From contig CAVSQY010000005.1 in the NCBI GenBank assembly GCA_963730285.1, forward strand, positions 18,350-82,349: a stretch of 64,000 nucleotides of DNA, given 5' to 3'. A program made the position numbers and the translations under genes. The DNA is from JARDZU01 sp963730285. GTDB taxonomy: Bacteria > Actinomycetota > Acidimicrobiia > Spongiisociales > ZC4RG35. The notes below the pieces were generated by a model that was not told the DNA's origin, ran no database searches, and worked only from the letters and a program-made list of their open reading frames with translations. The stretch's first letter is position 1. Each line of letters begins with the position of its first letter. Positions 8,129-17,399 of the stretch are shown here, piece after piece.

Positions 8129-10609
8129 TTGTTTGAGCGGTTCACCGATCGTGCCCGCCGGGTCGTTGTTCTGGCCCAGGAAGAGGCGCGTCTCCTAAAT
8201 CACAACTACATCGGCACGGAGCACATCCTGCTGGGCCTACTCAACGAGGGCGAGGGCATCGCCGCACAGGCCTTGGAGAGCCTTGACATAGACCTCGCAT
8301 CGGTGCGCGAGGAGGTCGTCAAGATCATCGGCCAGGGCCAGCAGTCGCCCTCCGGCCACATTCCCTTCACCCCGCGGGCCAAGAAGGTCCTCGAGCTCAG
8401 CCTTCGCGAGGCGCTCCAACTGGGTCACAACTACATCGGCACCGAGCACATCCTCCTCGGCTTGATTCGGGAAGGCGAGGGTGTCGCCGCACAAGTGCTC
8501 CAGCAGCTGGGGGCCGAGCTTCAAAAGGTTCGCCAGACCGTGATTCAGCTTCTCTCCGGCCCCGGCGGTGGGGAGCAGCATGCTGCCGAGCCTGCCGGAA
8601 GCGGTGGCAGGGAATCTTCCTCTAGTGGCTCCACCGTTCTCGACCAGTTCGGGCGCAACTACACCCAGCTGGCCCGCGAGCGCAAGCTCGACCCGGTGAT
8701 CGGCCGCACCCGCGAGATCGAGCGGGTCATGCAGATCCTGTCGAGACGCACCAAGAACAACCCAGTGCTCATCGGTGAGCCCGGCGTCGGCAAGACGGCG
8801 ATCGTCGAGGGTCTGGCTCAGCGCATCGTGGCCAAGGAGGTGCCCGAAAACCTCCAGGGCAAGAATCTCTACTCGCTCGACCTGGGTGCCCTGGTGGCCG
8901 GGTCGCGCTATCGCGGTGACTTCGAGGAGCGTCTCAAGAAGGTCCTCAAGGAGATCAAGAGTCGCGGTGACATCATCCTGTTCATCGACGAGATCCACAC
9001 TCTGGTCGGCGCTGGTGCCGCCGAGGGCGCCATCGACGCCGCTTCCATCCTGAAGCCGATGTTGGCCAGGGGCGAGCTGCAAACCGTTGGTGCCACCACC
9101 CTCGAGGAGTATCGCAAATACCTGGAGAAGGACTCCGCCCTGGAGCGACGATTCCAGCCGATCCAGGTCGACGAGCCATCGGTCACCGAGACGATCCAGA
9201 TCCTGATGGGGCTCAAAGACCGCTATGAGGCCCATCACTCGGTGAGATTCACCGATCAGGCCATCGTCAGCGCGGCAAACCTCGCCGATCGATATCTCTC
9301 TGACCGGTTCCTCCCGGACAAGGCGATCGACCTGATCGACGAGGCCGGCAGCCGCACCCGGATTCATAGGACGAGTGACGTCCCGGAGATCACGGCAATC
9401 GACGAGAAGTTGTCCACCGTTCGAAGCGACAAGCAGGATGCCGTGTCTCGGGAGAACTACGAGCGAGCCATCGGCCTCCGCGACGAGGAGCGGAGCTTGC
9501 TCCTCGACCGGGCTGCCAAAGAGGCAGCCGAGGCCGAAGCGGGATGGGTGATCGACGAGGAGAAGATCGCCGAGGTGCTGGCGCAGTGGACCGGGATCCC
9601 CGTGCACCGTCTCACGGAGGAGGAGACAGCTCGGCTGGTCAAGATGGAGGACGAGCTCCACAAACGCATCATCGGCCAGCACGATGCCATCACGGCCGTC
9701 TCCAAGGCGATTCGCCGCACCCGTGCCGGTCTCAAGGACCCCCGCCGGCCATCAGGGTCATTCATCTTCCTCGGGCCCTCCGGTGTTGGGAAGACCGAGA
9801 CGGCCAAGGCGCTGGCGCAGTTCCTGTTCGGGAAGGAGGATGCACTCATCCAGCTGGACATGTCCGAGTACATGGAGAAGCACACGGTGAGCCGTCTGGT
9901 CGGGTCCCCACCCGGATACGTGGGGTACGACGAGGGCGGACAGCTGACCGAGGCCGTCCGTCGCAAGCCGTTCTCGGTCGTCCTCTTCGATGAGATCGAG
10001 AAGGCCCACCCCGACGTTTTCAACACCTTGCTCCAGATCCTGGAGGAGGGGCGCCTCACCGACGCCCAGGGCAGGACTGTGGACTTCAAGAACACGGTCA
10101 TAATCATGACCTCGAACCTGGGGACCAGGGATCTACACAAGAAGTCGGTGGGATTCCACGTGGGCGACGAGGAGGTTTCCTACGAGTTCATGAAGGAGAG
10201 GGTCACCGATGAGCTCAAGAAGCACTTCAGGCCCGAATTCATCAACCGACTCGACGAGATCATCGTCTTCCACGAGTTGAGCATGGAAGAGCTGAAGCAG
10301 ATAGTGGACCTGATGCTGGAGCGGGTTCGCACCCAACTCGAGTCCCAGCAGCTTGACCTCGTCCTGACCGATGATGCCAAGGAGCACCTTGGGAACAAGG
10401 GTTACGATCCCGAGCTCGGAGCACGTCCGCTGCGGCGAGCCATCCAGCGTCTTCTGGAAGACCCGCTATCCGAGCGGGTGCTGCTCGGGGAGTTCAAGGC
10501 CGGGACCACCGTTCTGGTCGGTCTGGACACCGAGAACGACGAGCTCACATTCGAGTCCTGGGCAACGCCCAGCACCCCTCCTGTGGAGATGGCCGCCGGT
10601 CAGGAGTGA
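8129..10609 (+). CDS. clpC: ATP-dependent Clp protease ATP-binding subunit ClpC
   Basis: Hexameric unfoldase that feeds proteins to ClpP. The 826-residue protein has, in order, two Clp-N repeats (about 1-145, each with the HNYIGTEHILLGL pattern), AAA-1 with Walker A GEPGVGKT, a middle region with a UVR-like KQDAVSRENYERAIGLRDEE, AAA-2 with GPSGVGKTETAKALA, and a C-terminal D2 small domain. It starts at TTG with GAGGAG about seven bases upstream. The next gene is separated by a hairpin terminator, so it is probably monocistronic. Confidence 0.98.
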   Translation: MFERFTDRARRVVVLAQEEARLLNHNYIGTEHILLGLLNEGEGIAAQALESLDIDLASVREEVVKIIGQGQQSPSGHIPFTPRAKKVLELSLREALQLGHNYIGTEHILLGLIREGEGVAAQVLQQLGAELQKVRQTVIQLLSGPGGGEQHAAEPAGSGGRESSSSGSTVLDQFGRNYTQLARERKLDPVIGRTREIERVMQILSRRTKNNPVLIGEPGVGKTAIVEGLAQRIVAKEVPENLQGKNLYSLDLGALVAGSRYRGDFEERLKKVLKEIKSRGDIILFIDEIHTLVGAGAAEGAIDAASILKPMLARGELQTVGATTLEEYRKYLEKDSALERRFQPIQVDEPSVTETIQILMGLKDRYEAHHSVRFTDQAIVSAANLADRYLSDRFLPDKAIDLIDEAGSRTRIHRTSDVPEITAIDEKLSTVRSDKQDAVSRENYERAIGLRDEERSLLLDRAAKEAAEAEAGWVIDEEKIAEVLAQWTGIPVHRLTEEETARLVKMEDELHKRIIGQHDAITAVSKAIRRTRAGLKDPRRPSGSFIFLGPSGVGKTETAKALAQFLFGKEDALIQLDMSEYMEKHTVSRLVGSPPGYVGYDEGGQLTEAVRRKPFSVVLFDEIEKAHPDVFNTLLQILEEGRLTDAQGRTVDFKNTVIIMTSNLGTRDLHKKSVGFHVGDEEVSYEFMKERVTDELKKHFRPEFINRLDEIIVFHELSMEELKQIVDLMLERVRTQLESQQLDLVLTDDAKEHLGNKGYDPELGARPLRRAIQRLLEDPLSERVLLGEFKAGTTVLVGLDTENDELTFESWATPSTPPVEMAAGQE

Positions 10610-10617
10610 CGGCTAAA

Positions 10618-10664
10618 GCCGAAGGCACCTTCGGCCGATCCTAAAGGGCAAGCAATTGCCTTTT
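10618..10664 (+). terminator. double hairpin terminator after clpC
   Basis: Two hairpins follow the clpC stop. The first pairs GCCGAAG with CTTCGGC (10618-10635). The second pairs AAAGGGCAA with TTGCCTTT, with one bulged G, and runs into TTTTCT, as in a Rho-independent terminator. The next gene's ATG follows only two bases after the T run. Confidence 0.7.
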
Positions 10665-10666
10665 CT

Positions 10667-11320
10667 ATGCCCAAACTCGTACTCATAATCGCACTCCTTG
10701 CCGCATTGGCGCCCGGCCAGCAGCCGGAGTACACCCCGCTGGGGAAGGAGGCGTACACCCTCGATCTCGAGCTTGACGGTTATGTCAACGGGGCAATGCC
10801 GTCCACTCGTCTCCTCACCCTCCAGGGTTGCACCCTCGAGCGCGACGCGGCATACATGTACGCCCTGCTCACCGAGGCGGCCCGACGCGAGGGGATCCGG
10901 CTCGGCTGGGAGGATTGCTACCGCTCCTACAACGTCCAGGCGGCCTCCTACAACAAGCGGTGCCCATATACCGATGTGCCGATCTACGCCACCGACCCCC
11001 TCACCGGAGAGCGTTGGGAGGACGGGAGCAAGGCGGTCCGGGTGTGCTCGGGCCCGCCCACTGCCCGGCCCGGGTTTTCCAATCACGGCTGGGGTCGCGC
11101 CGTTGACTTCACCGATGGGCGCAGCGTTCTCGGTTGCAGTGACAAGGCCTATCGCTGGCTTCAAGGCAACGCTCACCGTTTTGGCTTCGTGAACCCGAGA
11201 TGGGCATGGTGCGACGTCTCCACCCGCGAGCCTTGGCATTGGGAGTATGCCGGTGTCACCGACCCGACATTGGTGGGGTACACCACGCTCAACCCCGACC
11301 TGCTCCAGAGCGTCGAGTAG
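10667..11320 (+). CDS. secreted D-alanyl-D-alanine carboxypeptidase-like protein (M15B/VanY)
   Basis: A 217-residue zinc peptidase expected to trim peptidoglycan stem peptides outside the membrane. A short hydrophobic signal sequence (residues 3-15) leads to a mature part containing the M15 motifs SNHGWGRAVDF (His140 and Asp147) and EPWHWEY (Glu188, His191). Four or more Cys residues in the mature part could form disulfides. No ribosome binding site separates the ATG from the clpC terminator, so the start is uncertain, although it is the only one that keeps the signal sequence. Confidence 0.85.
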   Translation: MPKLVLIIALLAALAPGQQPEYTPLGKEAYTLDLELDGYVNGAMPSTRLLTLQGCTLERDAAYMYALLTEAARREGIRLGWEDCYRSYNVQAASYNKRCPYTDVPIYATDPLTGERWEDGSKAVRVCSGPPTARPGFSNHGWGRAVDFTDGRSVLGCSDKAYRWLQGNAHRFGFVNPRWAWCDVSTREPWHWEYAGVTDPTLVGYTTLNPDLLQSVE

Positions 11321-11335
11321 CAGCCGAGGGGCAGG

Positions 11336-12646
11336 TCAGGACCGCTGCAGGCGGGTTCCGGGCATCCGGGTCACCCCACCGACGATCACCCCGGCAATGG
11401 GGAGCGTCAGGACCAGGCCATTGAGACCGTCGTTGTCGGCGATCCCGATTGCGGCCAGCAATCCGAGACCGGCGCATATCCCGAGCACGGCCAGTATCGG
11501 TCGCCACCATGCCGGTGACGCCCGGCGATCCTCGATCGGTGTCTCGAAGCGGCCAAAGACGGAGATCAGGCCGACCGTGATCACTGCAAGGAGGCCGAAC
11601 CAGATGGGACGGCTCCACCACCAGGCCGCGGTCAGGGGCGCGATTTGCAGCCCGAATCCCCCCGCCAGCAGGGAGAGGCCGATCAGTACCACCATGGCGG
11701 TGAGGTGCCACAGGTAGAGGGTCATGATGCGGGCACTGATACCCACGACCACGGTCCAAGCACCCAACTTGGCCATCCACCGTTGCAGGAGGGGCTCGAA
11801 GGACAGAGCCACGCCCGATTGGAACATGCCAAGGAAGGCCAGGGTGACCCGGGGTGGGTAGGAGTTGGTGATCTCGGTGGTGTCGAGACCGACCATGGCC
11901 ACCGGGTAAGGGCCCAAAGTCACCAGGAGCATGGTGACCCCGAGTCCCACGCCTGCCATCAACAGTCGCTTGGGGAGACCGTCGAGAGTCCCGTCGAGCC
12001 AGGCGTATCCGATCTGATGGACCGTGCCCCAGACCAGCACATAGTTGAGGAACCCGACCGGCACCCATCCCAGTGAGATCGATAGGTAGTCACACAGGCC
12101 GGCCAGGGCCAGCCCGAGGATGATGGTTCGCCAACCCCACTGCTCCCACAACCAGAGACCGCCAGGGGCGATCGTGACGATCACCACATAGGCGGCGAGG
12201 AACCAGGTGGGGACCAGCGCCACTTGGGAGGCGAGTTGGAGCGTCTTCCAGTCGAGGCCGAACCGCAGACCCAACCAGCCACCCGCGGTCCAGAAGATGA
12301 GAAGAGGGACCACGGGCAGGGCCAGCCGACGGAGTCTGGCCCTGAGCCATCCCCCGTACACATCGCCGCGGCGTCTGGCCGACCGCCACGAAAGCCCGTT
12401 GGCATAACCGCCCACCAGGAAGAAGACCGGCATCACCTGGAACACCCAGGTGAGAGGATGTGTCCAGTCGGCCAGTATCAACAGATGGCCCGGGATCAGC
12501 GTGCCGTTCTCTACGGTGATGGCCGCCATCAGCCAATGACCGAGCACCACTACCAAGATCGAGCAGGCCCGGAGCAAGTCGACCACACGGTTGCGCTCCG
12601 GTGGGGTTTCCTCCGCCGCACGACGGATGGAAGCGACGAAACTCAT
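11336..12646 (-). CDS. membrane acyltransferase, family 3
   Basis: A 436-residue integral membrane protein with about ten hydrophobic segments. It begins with the acyltransferase-3 pattern RNRVVDLLRACSILVVVLGHW, where the His is the expected catalytic residue, followed by PVFFLVGGYANG. Such proteins O-acylate sugars, cell-wall polymers or lipids on the outer face. The substrate cannot be read from the sequence. It stands alone, converging on the M15 peptidase gene and diverging from the transporter at 12694. Confidence 0.85.
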   Translation of the reverse strand: MSFVASIRRAAEETPPERNRVVDLLRACSILVVVLGHWLMAAITVENGTLIPGHLLILADWTHPLTWVFQVMPVFFLVGGYANGLSWRSARRRGDVYGGWLRARLRRLALPVVPLLIFWTAGGWLGLRFGLDWKTLQLASQVALVPTWFLAAYVVIVTIAPGGLWLWEQWGWRTIILGLALAGLCDYLSISLGWVPVGFLNYVLVWGTVHQIGYAWLDGTLDGLPKRLLMAGVGLGVTMLLVTLGPYPVAMVGLDTTEITNSYPPRVTLAFLGMFQSGVALSFEPLLQRWMAKLGAWTVVVGISARIMTLYLWHLTAMVVLIGLSLLAGGFGLQIAPLTAAWWWSRPIWFGLLAVITVGLISVFGRFETPIEDRRASPAWWRPILAVLGICAGLGLLAAIGIADNDGLNGLVLTLPIAGVIVGGVTRMPGTRLQRS

Positions 12647-12693
12647 GCTCCCATTGTGACCTCAGCCGCTCTCGTTCCGTTACCGGGTTTGTC

Positions 12694-13320
12694 ATGAACC
12701 GGGCTATCCGATCGCTTCTCATCGTCTCCGGCGCCTACATCGCAGCTCAGATACTGTCCGATGTGGGAAGTCTCCGCATCATCTCCTTTGGCGGTTACGC
12801 AGTGGACGCCGGCACCCTGATCTATCCGTTCACGTTCACCCTGCGCGACCTGATCCACAAGATCGCCGGGAAAGAGGCTGCTCGAACCGTGATCTTCATG
12901 GCCGCCGTCATCAACCTCTTCATGGCCGGCTTCTTCGGCCTGGTGTCGTGGTGGCCCCCCGACCTGGTCACCGGTCCTCAGGTCGAGTTCGGCCGCGTGC
13001 TCTCACCGGTTTGGGGGATCGTCGTGGCGTCGATCCTCGCCGAAGTCGTCTCCGAGCTGATCGACACCGAGGCATACAGCCGCTGGGTGCTTCGCTACGG
13101 ACAGCGGATGCAATGGGGGCGGGTACTGGCCTCCAACGGGATATCGATCCCGGTGGACTCGGCGGTGTTCGTGGGCCTCGCCACGCTATTCGGCGTCTTC
13201 TCCCCCGAGGTGGCATGGCCCATCTTTTGGGTGAATGTCGTGTTCAAGGGTGTGGTCACGCTGGTGTCGATCCCTTGGATCTACTGGGTCAAGCCGGAAC
13301 CATTGATCATCTCGACCTAG
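12694..13320 (+). CDS. YhhQ/VUT-type queuosine precursor transporter-like protein
   Basis: A 208-residue protein with about six transmembrane segments, matching the VUT/YhhQ family that imports preQ0 or related deazapurines. Landmarks are SGAYIAAQILSDV, the FTFTLRDLIHKIAGKEAAR loop, ASILAEVVSELIDTEAYS and NGISIPVDSAVF. The frame is open from 12601, but that part lies antisense over the acyltransferase start, and ATG 12694 gives the family's normal N-terminus. No queuosine synthesis gene is nearby and no preQ1 riboswitch is seen in the short 47-base upstream region. Confidence 0.85.
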   Translation: MNRAIRSLLIVSGAYIAAQILSDVGSLRIISFGGYAVDAGTLIYPFTFTLRDLIHKIAGKEAARTVIFMAAVINLFMAGFFGLVSWWPPDLVTGPQVEFGRVLSPVWGIVVASILAEVVSELIDTEAYSRWVLRYGQRMQWGRVLASNGISIPVDSAVFVGLATLFGVFSPEVAWPIFWVNVVFKGVVTLVSIPWIYWVKPEPLIIST

Positions 13321-13397
13321 TTTGGCGGATGCCACTATCGTGGCCGCCCGATGGGCCGGTCCGGCCCAGATCGATCTACCAACGGAGGAAGAACAGC

Positions 13398-14567
13398 GTG
13401 AAACGCTATGCAAGGTATGTCGCCTTGTTCGCCGTGCTCGCCATGGCCGTCGCGGCCTGTGGTGGGACGGGATCGGGCGACACAACGACCACCGTGGCGG
13501 CGGAGACGACCACCACCGCGATGGCGGAGACCACCACCACCGCTGTCATGGAGGAGACGACAACCACAGAGGCGATGGCCGACTTCACACCTGTCAAGGT
13601 CTGTTTCGTGACGGACGACGCCGGTGTCGACGACCGAAGCTTCAACGCCTCGGGTTGGGCCGGAGTTCAGGACGCGGTCGCCAGTGGCGCCGCTCAGCCT
13701 GATCCGATCCTGCTCGAGTCCGCCAGCGCCGAGGACTATCAGCCCCATGTCGAGACCTGTCTTGCCCAGGGCGCTGAGCACATCGTGACGTCAGGCTTCA
13801 AGCTTGCCGACACGACTGCAACATTCGCGGAAGCCAACCCTGATGTTCAGTTCACCATCATCGACCAGTCATCAAGCGGCCCCAATGTGACCGGGCTCGA
13901 GTATCAGACCGATGAGGGTGCGTTCGCCGCTGGCTATCTGGCCGCCGGCGTGACTCAAACGGGCATCGTCGGCACCTACGGTGGTGTCAACATCCCAACC
14001 GTGTCCATCTTCATGGATGGATTCGCACGTGGCGTGGCTCACTACAACGACATAAAGGGCACCAGCGTCCAGGTCTTGGGCTGGGATCCTGCGAATCCGG
14101 ATGCCGGCGTGATGACCGGAACCTTCGACCCGGGGGATCCGCTCGTGACTGCCACCTGTGAGAGCATGCTCGATGAGGGCGCTGACATCATGTTGCCGGT
14201 CGGTGGGTCCATCAACCTTCCCTGTGGCACGGCCATCCAGTCCCGTGGGATCGATGGCGCCTTGATCGGTGTCGACGCCGACGCCGTGGAGGCAATGCCG
14301 GCTGAGTACGCGGACCTGTGGTTGACCACGATCCTCAAGGGGATCCAGATCCAGGTCCAGCGTTCGATCGAGGCCGACGCTTCGGGCTCGCCGAGTGGCG
14401 GAAGCAGCCTGGTCGGAAATCTGGAGAATGGTGCGATTGGACTGGCTCCATATCACGCCTGGGAAGACCGGGTTTCGCCTGAATTGGCGGCGGAGGTCCA
14501 GCAGGTTCTCGAGGACATCAAGAACGGTGTCATCACCTGGGACAAGTTCGTGGTGGGCGGCGGTTGA
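13398..14567 (+). CDS. BMP family ABC transporter substrate-binding lipoprotein
   Basis: A 389-residue lipoprotein starting at GTG 13398 with GGAGGAA eight bases upstream. The lipobox ends in AVAAC with Cys21 as the lipidation site. A Thr-rich linker containing several TTTT blocks follows (residues 27-60), then a periplasmic-binding fold of the Med/PnrA type with FVTDDAGVDDRSFNASGW. Family members bind nucleosides. It precedes the ATPase and two permeases of the same transporter but is separated from them by a strong terminator, fitting higher expression of the binding protein. Confidence 0.95.
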   Translation: MKRYARYVALFAVLAMAVAACGGTGSGDTTTTVAAETTTTAMAETTTTAVMEETTTTEAMADFTPVKVCFVTDDAGVDDRSFNASGWAGVQDAVASGAAQPDPILLESASAEDYQPHVETCLAQGAEHIVTSGFKLADTTATFAEANPDVQFTIIDQSSSGPNVTGLEYQTDEGAFAAGYLAAGVTQTGIVGTYGGVNIPTVSIFMDGFARGVAHYNDIKGTSVQVLGWDPANPDAGVMTGTFDPGDPLVTATCESMLDEGADIMLPVGGSINLPCGTAIQSRGIDGALIGVDADAVEAMPAEYADLWLTTILKGIQIQVQRSIEADASGSPSGGSSLVGNLENGAIGLAPYHAWEDRVSPELAAEVQQVLEDIKNGVITWDKFVVGGG

Positions 14568-14589
14568 TCCACTAGCCGAGACGAAATGA

Positions 14590-14630
14590 GAAGCCCCGCA
14601 CACCCAGGTGTGCGGGGCTTCTTTGTATAT
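14590..14630 (+). terminator. strong hairpin terminator after the BMP lipoprotein gene
   Basis: A perfect 15-base arm (14590-14604, GAAGCCCCGCACACC) is repeated in reverse complement at 14607-14621, followed by TTTGTATAT. It lies inside the transporter gene cluster, so it should act as a partial stop that lowers expression of the ATPase and permease genes. Confidence 0.9.
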
Positions 14631-14665
14631 AGTGCTCGCGGCGGTCGGCAGAAAAGAGCACGCGG

Positions 14666-16180
14666 GTGGCGCTGGAGTTGCGGGGGATCACAAAGGAATT
14701 TCCCACGGTCCTTGCCAACGACGATGTCAGCCTCTCCGTCGAGTCCGGTGAGATCGTGGCCCTGCTCGGGGAGAACGGCGCCGGCAAGACCACCCTGATG
14801 AACGTGCTGTTCGGCCTCTACTCGCCCGAGTCGGGCGAGATCGTGATCGATGGAGCACCCCTCGAGCTGGCCAATCCCAGTGCATCGATCCAGGCCGGTG
14901 TAGGCATGGTCCACCAGCACTTCATGCTGGTGCCCGTATTCAGCGTGGCCGAAAATGTCATCCTCGGCATGGAGCCCCTCAAGGCACTGGACTGGATCGA
15001 CAGGGACACCGCCGATTCGATGGTTCGGGAGATATCCGACCGTTACAACCTCTCCGTCGACCCTGAGGCGATGGTCGAAGATGTCCCCGTTGGTGTTCAG
15101 CAGCGAGTGGAGATCATCAAGGTTTTGGTGAGAGACGCCCGCTACATCATCTTCGACGAGCCCACTGCCGTGCTGACGCCGCAGGAGGTCGAGGAGTTCT
15201 TTGGCATCGTTCGCGGTCTCAAAGACGACGGCAAGGGCGTGATCTTCATCAGTCACAAGCTGAACGAGGCGTTGGAGATTGCGGATCGAATCGTTGTGTT
15301 GCGCGACGGCAAGTCAGTAGGGGAAGCCGATCCCAAGACTTCCACACGAGAGCAGCTCGCAGAGATGATGGTGGGGCGGCCCGTCGATCTGGTTGTCCAC
15401 AAGGAATTAGCCGTACCGGCCGACGTGGTGTTGTCGCTGAGGGACTTGGTGGTTCTGGATGATCGAGGGCACAAGACCGTCGATGGAGTCACCTTCGAGG
15501 TACGCGTCGGTGAAATCGTAGGGATTGCCGGGGTCCAGGGAAATGGCCAAACCGAGTTGGTGGAGAGCATCATGGGTATGCGCCCGTCGCTCGCGGGCCA
15601 CGTCTTCCTGAGCGGCGAGGACGTGACTGAGTCGAGCCCGAGGGACCTGCATCGTCTAGGAGTGGCCCATGTCCCTGAAGATCGGCAGGAAAGTGGCCTG
15701 GTCCTCCAATTCACCGTCGCCGAGAACATGGTTCTCGATTCGTACTATGACCGCCCATACTCTCGTGGCATTCAGATGGACTGGGACACAGCGGTCAAAT
15801 CGTCTGAGCGACTAGTCGACGAGTATGACGTGAAGACCGCCACGGTCGACGAGCCGGTCTCGAATCTCTCGGGCGGCAATCAGCAGAAGGTCATCGTTGC
15901 CCGAGAGTTCGACCGTAACGTGAAGCTGGTCGTTGCTTCTCAACCCACCCGCGGAGTCGATGTCGGTTCCATCGAATACATCCACACCCGAATAGTGGAA
16001 CAGCGTGACCAGGGGGCAGCGGTGCTCATCGTCTCATCCGAGTTGGATGAGGTGATGGCACTCTCCGATCGAGTCTTGGTGATGTTCGAGGGTCGGATTG
16101 CGGGTGAGTTCGACCCTGCGATCGCGTCAACCACTGAGATCGGCCTTGCCATGCTGGGCTCTGGGGGTGCCGATGTCTGA
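14666..16180 (+). CDS. nucleoside-type ABC transporter ATP-binding protein (two NBDs)
   Basis: A 504-residue double ATPase of the sugar/nucleoside (RbsA/NupA-like) class that powers import. NBD1 has Walker A GENGAGKTT and Walker B YIIFDEPTA, with a degenerate signature VPVGVQQRVEI. NBD2 has an altered Walker A (GVQGNGQTE) and signature LSGGNQQKV, as is usual in this class. It starts at GTG after the terminator and overlaps the first permease by eight bases. Confidence 0.95.
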   Translation: MALELRGITKEFPTVLANDDVSLSVESGEIVALLGENGAGKTTLMNVLFGLYSPESGEIVIDGAPLELANPSASIQAGVGMVHQHFMLVPVFSVAENVILGMEPLKALDWIDRDTADSMVREISDRYNLSVDPEAMVEDVPVGVQQRVEIIKVLVRDARYIIFDEPTAVLTPQEVEEFFGIVRGLKDDGKGVIFISHKLNEALEIADRIVVLRDGKSVGEADPKTSTREQLAEMMVGRPVDLVVHKELAVPADVVLSLRDLVVLDDRGHKTVDGVTFEVRVGEIVGIAGVQGNGQTELVESIMGMRPSLAGHVFLSGEDVTESSPRDLHRLGVAHVPEDRQESGLVLQFTVAENMVLDSYYDRPYSRGIQMDWDTAVKSSERLVDEYDVKTATVDEPVSNLSGGNQQKVIVAREFDRNVKLVVASQPTRGVDVGSIEYIHTRIVEQRDQGAAVLIVSSELDEVMALSDRVLVMFEGRIAGEFDPAIASTTEIGLAMLGSGGADV

Positions 16181-17399
16181 CGAGCACTCGACGTCGGATC
16201 AACCCACCGCACCTGAGTTGCCACCGACAGAGCCCCAGCGAGGTCTGATGGATCGCATCACCGGTATGGGCGAGAGTTTGGGGAGGGCTCTCCTCTTGCC
16301 CACCTTGGCGCTGGTGCTGGCCCTCGTGGTTGGCGCCGTCATCATCATGGTGACCGACGTCGACGCTTGGCGTCAGATGGGCGAGAGCCCCGGCATGGCG
16401 GTCGGGAACATGTTTGACGGTGTCTGGGTGGCGTATCGGGAGCTGTTCATCGGTGCCGTTGGCTCGGTCCGAGCCGTGTCCGAGACCCTGTTCACGGCCA
16501 CTCCGCTCATTCTGGCCGGTCTCGCCGTGGCCGTCGGCTTTCGGACCGGCCTCTTCAACATTGGGGCTCGTGGTCAGATGTTCATCGGCGGCCTGTGTGC
16601 CCTCTGGGTTGGGCTGCATGTCGAGTTGCCCGCGGTGCTCCATATCTCTCTGGCCGTGATCGCCGCCATCATCGGTGGTGGTGTGTGGGGGGGAATTGCG
16701 GGGTTGCTGAAGGGGCGAACGGGCGCCCACGAGGTGATCACGACGATAATGCTCAATTTCATCGCCGCATTCTTCACGCTGTGGGTGCTCAAGACCTCGG
16801 TCTTCCAGCAAGAAGGCTCCACTATTCCGAAGTCGGCGCCGATACTCGAGTCGGCTCGGTTGCCGACCCTCTTCGGACAACAGTACCGGGTGAACATAGG
16901 CCTGTTCATCGCAATCGCGGCGGTGTTCTTTGTCTACTGGCTCCTCTTCAAATCGACGATCGGCTTCGAGTTCCGGGCCGCCGGGTATTCCCCGAGCGCC
17001 AGTCTCTACGCCGGTATGAATGTCGTATTTCTCTATACCGCCGTGATGTTCATCTCCGGCGCCCTTGCAGGTCTGGCCGGGGCGACTCAAACGCTCGGCC
17101 TGCCGCCTTACACGGTCACCGACAACTTCGCCGGACAGATCGGTTTTGACGCCATTGCCCTGGCATTGTTGGGGAGATCTCACCCATTCGGGGTGCTCTG
17201 GTCAGGGCTGCTGTTCGGTGCGTTGGTCGCCGGTGGACGTGTCATGCAGGCTGCGGCCGGAGTGACCGTCGACCTCGTTGTCGTCATGCAGTCCCTCATC
17301 GTGATCTTCATCGCCGCCCCCGAGCTGGTGCGCGCTGTTTTCCGGGTGAGGCCCACGGAGACAGGGCCGACGCAACTGACCAAAGGCTGGGGCGCATGA
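16173..17399 (+). CDS. nucleoside-type ABC transporter permease 1
   Basis: A 408-residue BPD_transp_2 family permease. A polar N-terminal tail of about 50 residues is followed by about ten membrane segments, including GFRTGLFNIGARGQMFIGG and the cytoplasmic loop FRAAGYSPSASLYAGMN that contacts the ATPase. ATG 16173 overlaps the end of the ATPase gene; the frame is open further upstream, but that part is antisense-like and lies within the ATPase gene. It overlaps permease 2 by four bases (ATGA). Confidence 0.94.
   Translation: MSDEHSTSDQPTAPELPPTEPQRGLMDRITGMGESLGRALLLPTLALVLALVVGAVIIMVTDVDAWRQMGESPGMAVGNMFDGVWVAYRELFIGAVGSVRAVSETLFTATPLILAGLAVAVGFRTGLFNIGARGQMFIGGLCALWVGLHVELPAVLHISLAVIAAIIGGGVWGGIAGLLKGRTGAHEVITTIMLNFIAAFFTLWVLKTSVFQQEGSTIPKSAPILESARLPTLFGQQYRVNIGLFIAIAAVFFVYWLLFKSTIGFEFRAAGYSPSASLYAGMNVVFLYTAVMFISGALAGLAGATQTLGLPPYTVTDNFAGQIGFDAIALALLGRSHPFGVLWSGLLFGALVAGGRVMQAAAGVTVDLVVVMQSLIVIFIAAPELVRAVFRVRPTETGPTQLTKGWGA

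Noticed and set aside
8237..9682. 481-codon open frame on the - strand inside clpC
   Set aside because: It is an antisense shadow of a strongly conserved clpC frame; high-GC coding DNA often leaves such long frames open.
12647..12693. preQ1 riboswitch before the YhhQ-like gene
   Set aside because: The region is only 47 bases and shows no pseudoknot-like pairing.
16026..17183. 385-codon - strand frame over the ABC ATPase and permease 1
   Set aside because: Antisense to two clear transporter genes; no start signal and no family pattern.
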